Below, in pieces: positions 1 to 7,900 of a DNA stretch of 27,741 bases. The number at the start of each line of letters is the position of its first letter. Positions within the stretch are counted from its first letter, which is position 1. The stretch is from Priapulus caudatus (taxonomy: Eukaryota; Priapulida; Priapulimorpha; Priapulimorphida; Priapulidae). A program made the translations under genes and the position numbers. The stretch lies in contig NW_014577139.1 in the NCBI RefSeq assembly GCF_000485595.1, positions 134,052 through 161,792 of the forward strand. Reading direction: 5' to 3'. The notes under the pieces are model-generated. The model ran no database searches. It saw only the letters and a list, made by a program, of their open reading frames with translations, and was not told the DNA's origin.

Positions 1-206
1 TTAAAAATGACCTTTCACCGCTACAATTCGAGACCATCAATGAAAGATAGATTCTCAGAGCAATTTCGGTATTAGGGAAAGTGCCCTTTAGCTGAACAGC
101 AAAATTCAGTCAGAGAAACAGCATGGGAAACGCATCACTTCAACGTTACATGCTAAGAATTTTGTGGATCACAATTACGACAGTTTTGTAAATTTTAGGA
201 TACTCT
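1..206. other. Unannotated AT-rich sequence
   Basis: No open frame, RNA-like structure or repeat that I can support is visible in this stretch. Confidence 0.5.
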
Positions 207-237
207 AAATGTGGGGGGCCCCAAATGTGGGGGGCCC
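207..237 (+). repeat. Tandem 15-bp GGGGGGCCC duplication
   Basis: The block AAATGTGGGGGGCCC occurs at 207-221 and again at 223-237. It is followed directly by GGGGCACGTGCCCC at 238-251, a near-perfect palindrome. The G/C-block composition resembles the interior of the 184-bp element at 7898-8081, so this may be a transposon remnant, but no paired termini were found here. Confidence 0.5.
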
Positions 238-276
238 GGGGCACGTGCCCCTGTTGCCCCGCCCTTAATCCGCTAG

Positions 277-455
277 TGACACACACACATACAAACGAAC
301 ACACACACGCTTTCAGACTTGCGCGCGCACATACACACACAACACTCATGCAAGCAAGCAAGCACGCACGCACGCACGCATACAGGCACCCTCGCACACA
401 CAGATACGCACACGCACACGCACGCGCGTGCGCACTTATACATATACCAACAAAC
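277..455. repeat. Degenerate AC/ACGC microsatellite
   Basis: Mostly CA dinucleotides with interspersed CACG and AAGC tetramers; repeats such as GCACGCACGCACGCA occur near 362-380. Open frames on both strands here only translate the repeat (Cys/Ala/Val- or His/Thr-rich) and are not genes. Confidence 0.85.
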
Positions 456-656
456 CTATAGACGAACAAGAACTTACTGAGGTGTCAAGCACTGGTTATT
501 TTTCGTCGGCAGACTGTGCGGTGGAGGCAAGCTCTCAAAACCCGTAACGAAGGCCTCCGCTAGTGGGAATTGTGTGCTACCGGCGGGGGGCGACCACGGA
601 GAAATCATACATAATATCAAGAGCAGATAAAGAAGGCTGATAATATCCTGATAATA

Positions 657-727
657 CTCCTGATAATATCAGGAGTAGATAATAGGGAATTATTATCCCT
701 ATTATCTACTCCTGATAATATCAGGAG
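657..727. repeat. Perfect 32-bp-arm palindrome
   Basis: Arms 657-688 and 696-727 are exact reverse complements (32/32), separated by a 7-nt loop. Within each arm CTCCTGATAATATCAGGAG is itself palindromic, so the DNA could form a hairpin with secondary hairpins. Related CTGATAATA pieces occur just upstream at 636-656. Confidence 0.9.
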
Positions 728-737
728 TAAGATAATA

Positions 738-800
738 TAGGATATTATTATATAGGATGATTATATAGGATGATTATATAGGATGATATAGGATAGGATA
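738..800. repeat. TATAGGATGAT short tandem repeat
   Basis: About four units of an 11-14 bp motif (ATTATATAGGATG variants), ending in the palindrome GGATAGGATATCC. It lies between the 657-727 palindrome and the left end of the TA-flanked element. Confidence 0.75.
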
Positions 801-935
801 TCCTATACAGTAAAAACCCGCGTATAAGAACATAGATTTTTCCAAGTTAGCCTCAACATGTTCTTATATAAATGGTGCTTACTGAAAAATTAGGCTCAAA
901 AGGTTCTTAATTGTTTCTACTTTTAATATGTACTA

Positions 936-961
936 GCTGAAACCCGCGCTATGCGCGGGCT
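936..961. repeat. GC hairpin inside the TA-flanked element
   Basis: AACCCGCGC-TAT-GCGCGGGCTT forms a short hairpin with a perfect CCCGCGC/GCGCGGG stem. It stands out from its AT-rich surroundings and echoes the CCCGCG of the element termini. Confidence 0.6.
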
Positions 962-1205
962 TAGTGACTGTGATGCATGTGTTACCAGTACAGTAGTGTT
1001 ATGTGTAAGGTGTTATATGGAGAGTTTAGTTGTTGCACATGTTTGTTTTTTATGGTTGAGATGTCAATACAAATACATGTATTTTCAGGCTGAATGTGTT
1101 CTTATGTATATGCAATTTTTTGACCGCATTTCAGCCTGAGTGTTCTTAATCGACGCGTGTTCTTTTATGCGGGTTTTTACTGTATATGTAAATAATGCAG
1201 TACTG

Positions 1206-1274
1206 TGTCTCAATAACAATGCCAGAGTGCTGGCATTGTTATTGTTGAGCATTGGCATTGGCATTGGCATTGTT
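1206..1274. repeat. GGCATT/TTGTTATTG short repeats
   Basis: GGCATT is repeated in tandem at about 1252-1269, and AATAACAATGCCA pairs with TGGCATTGTTATT upstream, giving a small fold-back. It is internal to the TA-flanked element. Confidence 0.6.
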
Positions 1275-1492
1275 ATTGCATCGATATTGTTGAGCTCTTT
1301 TTTATTTTACCTGTGTTTCTTTTTAAGTCTTCATCTGCATGGAAAATTAAGAACCTACTATAAAATCTTAGCCTAAAACAGGTTCTTATGTAAAGGAGTC
1401 TAAATGGGAAATTTTAGCCTAACATGTTCTTAAAATCTATGTTCTTATACGCGGGTTTTTACTGTATTATCTTACTCCTGATAATATATCAT

Positions 1493-1776
1493 TAAATTAG
1501 ATAACGACATATAGGTGGCGCTCTTTGTAGTTTTCATGCCGCAACGCAACCGCCGCGTGAATCTCATGAGTAGGATATGTCATCCTTAGTTAAGATTGGC
1601 GTACGCGAACTGCATACATTATTGTTTGTGCTGAAATTAAATTTCAAAGAAAATAACCATCAGGCATTATATACATGTCGTTTATTAGCATATAATCAAC
1701 AGGGACCTATAATATTATGCCTTCGCAATGTTTTTGTACACGTCCCCCCCCCTACCCTGGGTTGCAGGGACGGGCC
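1493..1776. other. No gene seen
   Basis: A mixed stretch with a C8 run near 1744-1752. The 75-residue frame starting at 1577 runs into the next repeat element and has no protein-like features. Confidence 0.5.
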
Positions 1777-1993
1777 TAAGGATAGAGAATATGGGTCCCA
1801 ATAAAACCAATGTGCCTAAACCTAACCCTAACCCTAATTCTAACCCTAACTCTAACCCTAACCCTAATCCTAACCCTAACCCTAACCCTAACCCTAACCA
1901 TAACCCTAACCTATTGTATTGATGTAATATTATATTTATATTGATGTAATTAAGTGACATTGGTTTTATTGGGACCCATGTTCTCTATCCTTA
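1777..1993. mobile_element. Fold-back element enclosing telomere-like repeats, copy 1
   Basis: Inverted arms 1777-1813 and 1957-1993 match at 36 of 37 positions. They enclose about 16 CCCTAA-type hexamers (about 1815-1912) and a short AT spacer in which TTGATGTAAT occurs twice. Weaker pairing (CAGGG...CGGGCC) extends outward. I could not find a clean target-site duplication, so the exact ends are open. Short frames here translate only the repeat and arms. Confidence 0.75.
1815..1912 (+). repeat. Telomere-like (CCCTAA)n array 1
   Basis: Tandem CCCTAA hexamers with variants TCTAAC and CATAAC, C-rich strand on +. The motif is the complement of TTAGGG, the standard metazoan telomere unit. Confidence 0.9.
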
Positions 1994-2181
1994 ATTTAAC
2001 CCTCCGGGCCCTGCAGGGCCTGCACCATTGTGACCATGACCTCGTGAAGCAGGAGGATAAATGAATAACAACACAACTTGGAACGTTGCAATAATAAAAT
2101 GATGGTAAATAAACACGAAATGTGTTTACTACCAAAGTCTTAATAATATTTCTCTATTCTATTTCGGCTATTATTAGTAAC

Positions 2182-2654
2182 GCTGATCGATAGGGTCTAT
2201 GTCTCCCAGCGTACTGCCGGAACGTACCCTGGTTACGGTCCGGTATACCGGAACGTACCCTGGTACTAAATACTACTATCTAATATGCCGGACCGTACCT
2301 CGCCTATACTCCACTAACGAGTCTAGTGAGTCGCCTACGCCTACTCCCTAACCCTAACCCTAACTCTAACCCTAACCCTAACCCTAACTCTAACCATAAC
2401 CCTAACCCTAACTCTAACCCTAACCCTAACCCTAACCCTAACTCTAACCCTAACCCTAACCCTAACTCTAACCATAACCCTAACCCTAACTCTAACCCTA
2501 ACCCTAACCCTAACCCTAACTCTAACCCTAACCCTAACTAACCCTAACCCTAACCCTAACCATAGATAGTTACCAGGGTACGTTCCGGTATACCGGACCG
2601 TACCCAGGGTACGTTCCGGCAGTACCCTGGGGCCGGGATATAGACCCTATGAGC
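2182..2654. mobile_element. Long-TIR element with telomere-like core, 9-bp TSD (MULE-like MITE), copy 2
   Basis: The left arm (about 2182-2275) and right arm (about 2570-2654) are long imperfect inverted repeats sharing GTACTGCCGGAACGTACCCT and CGGTCCGGTATACCGG. The element begins GCTGATCGATAGGGTCTAT and ends in the complement of GCTCATAGGGTCTAT. It is flanked by the direct repeat ATTAGTAAC at 2173-2181 and 2655-2663. A 9-bp duplication with long inverted ends is the Mutator-superfamily pattern. The interior is a CCCTAA array entered through GTCGCCTACGCCTACTCCC. No transposase is present. Confidence 0.85.
2345..2562 (+). repeat. Telomere-like (CCCTAA)n array 2 with higher-order periodicity
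   Basis: About 36 CCCTAA-type hexamers. Variant hexamers (TCTAAC, CATAAC) recur in a fixed order: variant T, three normal, T, CAT-variant, two normal, T, four normal. This 13-hexamer (78-bp) block occurs twice in full plus partial copies. The Pro-Asn repeat frame starting at 2326 is only a translation of this array. Confidence 0.9.
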
Positions 2655-2663
2655 ATTAGTAAC

Positions 2664-3088
2664 AACTTAATTTCTATAATTGCCATTGAGATGCTCCTCT
2701 GCAACACAATTTCACCGGACGAATGCCGCTGCATGTGCACAAACATTAAAACGTCAAAATTATATATTATTTGCATTCATTATTATTAAAACGTTTCAAG
2801 TGCCTGTGCTTGTAGAGCTCGCCCTTATGCAGTAGCCCAATTCCAATTGAACCTTTGAAGTTTGATGTATAGGAATTTCTTAAAGTTACATTCTTGTAGG
2901 CCACTTTGGCGATGGCATATAACATAACTCTAGCCAGATACTAAAAACTGATAAAACCTATATTTCCCTAAGTGTCCACTTGGTTAATAGGTTGTGACCA
3001 GCTACTGAAACATGCTGATGTAGATTCATGATAAATATGTAGGAATTTGCTATTGTTGCAAACCAAGGGCATAATTCATTTTACTGTA
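2664..3088. other. AT-rich spacer
   Basis: No supported feature was found between the two telomere-repeat elements. Confidence 0.5.
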
Positions 3089-3097
3089 CCTACTGCT

Positions 3098-3249
3098 GCT
3101 GAAGGGGTCGTTGTCGTATATGTACCCGAGGTGTCGGCGAGTATGTCGCCTACGCCTACTCCCTAACCCTAACACCCTAACCCTAACCATATCAAATAGT
3201 TACCTCGGGTACATATTATACGCCATTATACGACAACGACCCTTCGTGC
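3098..3249. mobile_element. Short inverted-repeat element with telomere-like core, 9-bp TSD, copy 3
   Basis: Flanked by the perfect 9-bp direct repeat CCTACTGCT at 3089-3097 and 3250-3258. The element starts GCTGAAGGGGTCGTTGTCGT; its right end is the complement of GCACGAAGGGTCGTTGTCGT. GTACCCGAGGT near 3122 pairs with ACCTCGGGTAC near 3202. The interior shares TGTCGCCTACGCCTACTCCC and a CCCTAACCATA...ATAGTTACC exit with copy 2, so both belong to one family although their arms differ. Its CCCTAA array has only about four hexamers. Confidence 0.85.
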
Positions 3250-3258
3250 CCTACTGCT

Positions 3259-4393
3259 AGGTCACTATATATAGGCCTAGGTGGAACTGAAATATCCATA
3301 TCCATATCCATATTTGCAATATTATTGCAGTTGGTGACAGTTAACAGACGACTTATATTTTGAAATTACACGTATAGGCCACATGTATGCAGTTGCACAT
3401 GAGGATGTTAATTTTAACTAAAATGGTGTCAACACATACTAGCTTTGATCCTAATATCAATTCCGATCATCATGCATGATATAGGCTCATTATGGACCTA
3501 TACTAAAGTTTATAAACCTTTGTTATGCTTTCTAATGTGATATATAGTTTGTGAATATTCTTATTTCATCTCACATGATTCACAGGCATGTAATAGAGAG
3601 GGTAAATATTGTGATGGGTGCTGGAGTATCTGTAAATAAATCTTAACTTGTGAATTATTGTCTGAACTTCTGCATTGGTCATAATCTAATTACATCATGT
3701 TATATTATGTATTATTATAAGGTTTAAGTTCTAAAAATATTGGCTGTTATTTTTTAACTTCAAGCTAAGGCATATAACTTGATCGTATTTGGTTCTGTAA
3801 TATGTTTCCGCTACTACCTCCCACGTTTCTCACTGCTTCAATGTCATTGGGCTACTTTCTGTTCAATGTAGTGCTTTGAACACGAATGAAGATCCAGAGA
3901 TTTCATAGTCGCAAGCTGGGATCGGCTGGCTAGTTACAGGGTTCTGTGCTCTAGCAAATAATTTATGAAGTTGTACAGAGCAGTTAGGTTACATATATGT
4001 TACTGTGCAGTTAGAGCTTTCAAGCTCAGTGAAACAATCTACTCAGTTTCTCCTCTCATTTACAGTCCGGCAATCTGCAGACACGTACCCAGCACAGTCA
4101 AGGTTGCTCGCTATTGTTATAATTGCTATAATTTCATTATCTAAAAGGAAGCAATATAGTTCTTGAATTTTCAATATAATTGAATGGGATGTATTATAAT
4201 TCATTAGGGTAATTGAGTCTCTAATTCTTTAATTCGTTTTTATCCGGTACCCGAAAATTGTTCATTAATTCCTAGTTTAGACACGATCTCTCGTTTTGCT
4301 GGGAAAAGAATCCCGTAATTGCAACCATGTTATGCCTTTTTAATATAAAAACAGCTATAACCTGACAATTATTTTTGATACATTACTCTACAG
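3259..4393. other. AT-rich region upstream of the spliced gene
   Basis: Largely AT-rich and CpG-poor. ATATCC is repeated in tandem at about 3294-3314. This stretch should hold the promoter and any 5' untranslated exons of the gene that follows; no TATA box or other decisive signal was identified. Confidence 0.5.
4066..4102 (+). CDS. Possible extra upstream coding micro-exon
   Basis: A pyrimidine-rich tract and TTTACAG (ending 4065) precede 37 nt that encode SGNLQTRTQHSQ and leave one base. That phase joins exactly to the two-base overhang before codon 4396 of the next exon (completing GCA, Ala). The donor AAG|gttgct is weak and no further exon upstream was found, so the true start may instead be ATG 4399. 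Confidence 0.3.
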
Positions 4394-4473
4394 CATTAAT
4401 GGATAGTACTTGCAATGAGATGTGGAATGATATGCTTACTAAAAAAGATTTAAGGAAATGCAAAAAAGCCAAG
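4394..4473 (+). CDS. Exon 1 of the uncharacterised gene
   Basis: Acceptor CTCTACAG precedes 4394 and donor AAG|gtgagc follows 4473. It encodes MDSTCNEMWNDML then a Lys-rich tail (KKDLRKCKKAK). ATG 4399-4401 is the first in-frame methionine; the nearest upstream in-frame stop is TGA 4363-4365, so the ATG can be the true start if the AG is not used as an acceptor. The donor is close to consensus and leaves phase 0. Confidence 0.65.
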
Positions 4474-4919
4474 GTGAGCCATCTAACTGATAAATTTTAG
4501 TACAATACTTTTGCTAAATTAAATACATATAGATTAGAACATACATTTTGAACAGAAACTAAATAGAGTATTATATATGAATTTGTTGGGCAAACGTTCA
4601 TATACCTAGCCTCTTCTCTATTTTCTTGTATGTGTGTAAATGTGCATAATTTTCATGGTTGAAGAAACGCATTTCAACGCAAGTTGCGAGCGAATGGCTG
4701 CAAGAGAATGCACTAGAAAAAGAGGTGAGCAATTCTCATTAATTATATTATTAACTACCTATTTATCAAATATGTCTTTTAATTTCTTCTCATTATTATC
4801 TCCCCCCCCCACCCTATCTTCCTCTCTTAGTATTGCTCAGAGACTTGTTTTCTCACTCACCCACTCTCTCGCTCTCTTGCTCTTCCTCTCTCTCTCTGTC
4901 TCTCTCTCTTTCTCTCTCT

Positions 4920-4962
<43 letters not shown>

Positions 4963-7900
4963 TCTCACTCTTCCTCTCCCATCTGATTCTCTTTTTTCTC
5001 CATCTAATAAGTGCAGTAATTAAGCAGCTCATGGTGTACTAATAATATGTGTGATATTGCTCTCTGTAAATACTAAAGAAATTGTTGGCAGCAGTAACAG
5101 TAGCAGCAATGGCGATGGCAGCAGCAGCAACAGAAATGACGATGGCAGCATAAGCAGCAACAGCAATGGCGATAGCAGCAGCAATGGTGACAGTGGCAGC
5201 AGCTGCAGCAGCAATATCCATTGGGCTAGCTAGCAGTAATGCTGCAGCAGCATTAGTTTTAACTTTGATTCGTCCTCAATCTATCACTCTCCAAATAAGT
5301 TGTAATTGTTCTTCTGCTATTGTAGTGTGTTGCAGGTGCTATGGCTGCACACTTACAAACGAATGAGACTATGACGGCTGAGCCATCATGGCAGCTAAGG
5401 GTTGTTGACCCTCCGCCGAACACTACTTACCAGAGCACAGATGTCAGCGATGAAGACAGCGACTCTTTACTGGAGAAGGCTTTACAGAGAGGGCTGGAGA
5501 CATACGAACTTGATGTATGATCCAACAGGAACATGCCCCTCTGAACCCACCAGGCACCAGCACTTGTAGTTTCCACATCACTTGGGTAGACACCTCAGTC
5601 TAACCATAGCCCACCACCAGAGTATCGGCCCTATCCACCTGTATTTGTTCGCATTTCCCTCTTGTTGCTCATGCGATTGCAGTCAAACCTGTATTATTTG
5701 TGAGGGTTCTATAGAACTTAGAAAGTTAGAAGGTACACCTATCTATGAACGATGCTTTTGGCATTTCATTTAAGTGGCTGTTATATAATGAAGCTACATC
5801 TATATGACATCCTTTTTATAAAGGATATTTTCAGCATTTCTCTTGCATGGCAGTTATATAATGGAAGCACCTCTTTGGAACAGCTACCTGCAATAAGTAT
5901 ATTATGACCCCCATTTGTAGGTTCTACTCGATTCGGTAATATCCTAGTACGTATATGCACATCCCCATGCTCACTGACCCATCACATGAAATTGAACTTA
6001 TAACCTCTGTTTCTCACACAAGCCTCTGTCTCCTTCTCTGTTATTCTTCCAGTACCCTTAATTCTGCCTCGGTTTTTAGCTAATTATCTGACGTAGTCAG
6101 GTGCAGCTTGTAGAATCGCATGATCGTCCGGCCGTCCGTGCGTGCGTTCATCCGTCCGTCAACAGTTGGGCACAAATCTTAACCGCTCGACGTACGGTTA
6201 CGATATTCGGGACATGGGGGGGGGGAATCCGAAAACGAGTTGGGATGTCGAAGCTGGGGGTCAAAGGTCAAAGGTCAAGAGGTGTAAAAGAAGGGGGAAC
6301 ATTCCCTCCTTAACTTACGGTATAGGGAGGAAATGCAGAATTGCGGCACAAATCTAAACGGCTCGACCTAGGCTCATGATAGTCGGTGTATAGCATCATG
6401 GTAGGAAAAGCCACCACTGTGCCGAAATTGGAGGTCACAGGTCAAAGGTCAATGGGGCACAGGGCAGATTTGAGACATTTTTTTAGGACGTGGTCTGACG
6501 GAGTGATTGAAAAACTTTTTTGTTTCAGCGGTGACCTAGCATTTTTATGGCTTTATTGAAAGGACCATGAAATGTACTTTCTGCTGACATGCGAAGAGTA
6601 AGTGTCGGATAACCTTTTGACCCTCAAGAGGAGGGTTAAACATGGATTTGTTTACTGTTAGAAAGAATTTGACTGCCTGGTTTGCTAGTAGAATCTATAC
6701 ATGCCTGGATGTATGAATCTACAATGTCACAGTGAAATTTCAAAAGCTAAATTTGATTGAAGAAGGTTTATGCTCCTTAAATCGTATAATTTCTATGGCA
6801 TTCTGTACTGTCAGTGTGTTACATGTAACTTATGCCACTGCCAGTGGTCACTGCCTGTGCATGTAGTAGTGATAGTACTGTGTAGTTTTTGCCTGCATTA
6901 ATTAGTTACAGGTGGCAGCTCTCTATTTCAACCTGTAGGCTTGCGTAGGTAAATGGATGAGTGCTTACCAATTCTGTCTTGCGTCTTGCAAATAGTTGTT
7001 GCTACTATGTACGATGGGAGCTTCCATCTTTAATCTTAAGACATTTAAACGTACGCGCCATCTCGTGGCAACTTTCATAACGATCCCAACAAACATTCCT
7101 TTGAGAAGGTTCCTTATACCATCCCTGTGCCTTCCACTGTTTCGGCACGTATGTGAACACATTTGGGACTAACATGGTTTACTAGAATCCCACCACTCCA
7201 CCACAGAGTCACCGCAGTAGACGTTAGATGAGCGCTGTCGCTCCGCGGCACTTGTTCTTGCAAGCGGCACTGTACCTTTGTAATTATCAACGTCACCCAT
7301 ACTGTAACTCTAGCATCGTTGTGTGTGTGCCTGTTGTACGAATTGGGCCTAGACGTGCAATGGATATTGGTGCTATCTTTGTCAATAATAGAGATGCAAT
7401 GAATACTAAAATAAACAACTTTGGCAAACAATTTGCAAACAAGGGATGGTGGATAGCCGATGAGGCAGCTGTAAAATGTCATCAGTAGCTGTATGTAAAC
7501 GTTGCAGTGGTTAGAATGCCGCATTGGTGACATGTGTTTGAATGTTTTTCCACCTGCAGGATAGCTCAGAACTTGGAATTGCATGCCAGAAGTATCAATT
7601 GCTCTCTCGCCAACTGCTGGAGATTAGGGATAAAATGAAGAGCAAGTTGAAGGTGAATTTTACAGCAGTAAAGCTGTAGCTGAGCCCTCGATGGGTTCGC
7701 TCTTGCCTTATCGGAGTGCTGGCCATGGCATGCGCAAATCGCTGCTGTTTCTAAGAATTGTTTAATTAGTACTACCATCACACTCGCACCTTTACCCACA
7801 ACAGAACAGCAACTCTCTTGGAACTCTTTTGGATGCATGCCATAAACCGATAACTGTACGAAGCTTAGGGCACATTGAGTGTACTATCACTACATCCCAG

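Larger units (their letters stand above)
808..1464. mobile_element. TA-flanked inverted-repeat element (pogo/mariner-like MITE)
   Basis: The ends are perfect 33-bp inverted repeats: 808-840, beginning CAGTAAAAACCCGCGTATAA, and 1432-1464. TA flanks both sides (806-807, 1465-1466), as expected for Tc1/mariner/pogo insertion. No transposase frame is present, so it is non-autonomous. A third, diverged copy of the terminus lies inside at about 1157-1181. Motifs GTTCTTAT/TTAAGAAC and TTAGCCT/AGGCT recur throughout (near 859, 898, 1096, 1140, 1349, 1380, 1424), like subterminal transposase-binding repeats. The superfamily call rests on the TA duplication and CAGT start only. Confidence 0.8.
4725..5325 (+). 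other. Intron 2 with CT and GCAGCA simple repeats
   Basis: It contains a (CT)n tract (about 4856-4975) and an imperfect GCAGCA/AATGGCGATG tract (about 5085-5216). The latter has open frames on both strands (Ser/Asn/Gly- or Ala-rich), but no splice sites with suitable phase bound it, so I treat it as intronic simple repeat. Confidence 0.6.
6073..6470 (+). mobile_element. Dispersed repeat with triple AGGTCA motifs, copy 1
   Basis: The 6073-6318 part matches 10614-10875 closely: TTTTTAGCT, a GACGTAGTC hairpin, GCAGCTTGTAGAATCGCATG, a CGTC/CGTG minisatellite, CACAAATCTTAACCGCTCGA, then GGTCAAAGGTCA. Copy 1 continues with a second diverged unit (CACAAATCTAAACGGCTCGA ... AGGTCACAGGTCAAAGGTCA) to about 6470, so the element is made of two related modules. 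It sits in intron 3. No coding capacity or clear terminal repeats were found. Confidence 0.8.

Noticed and set aside
225-469. Frames of 78 and 107 residues on opposite strands
   Set aside because: They translate the AC/ACGC microsatellite and have no other content.
2326-2541. Pro-Asn repeat protein resembling a low-complexity surface antigen
   Set aside because: It is a direct translation of the CCCTAA array inside a mobile element.
1-2663. True chromosome end
   Set aside because: The CCCTAA arrays are interstitial, enclosed by inverted repeats with target-site duplications, and ordinary sequence continues on both sides.
5051-5366. Ser/Asn/Gly-rich frame as an extra exon of the gene
   Set aside because: It is repeat-derived, has no good donor, and would break the phase between exons 2 and 3.
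6101-6357. Two overlapping + frames of about 70 residues
   Set aside because: They lie within a dispersed repeat present twice; the corresponding frame in the other copy has different length and no conserved start.
7228-7488. 86-residue + frame as a possible exon between exons 3 and 4
   Set aside because: The nearest acceptor (GGGCCTAG) gives the wrong phase, there is no consensus donor, and exons 3 and 4 already join in phase 0.
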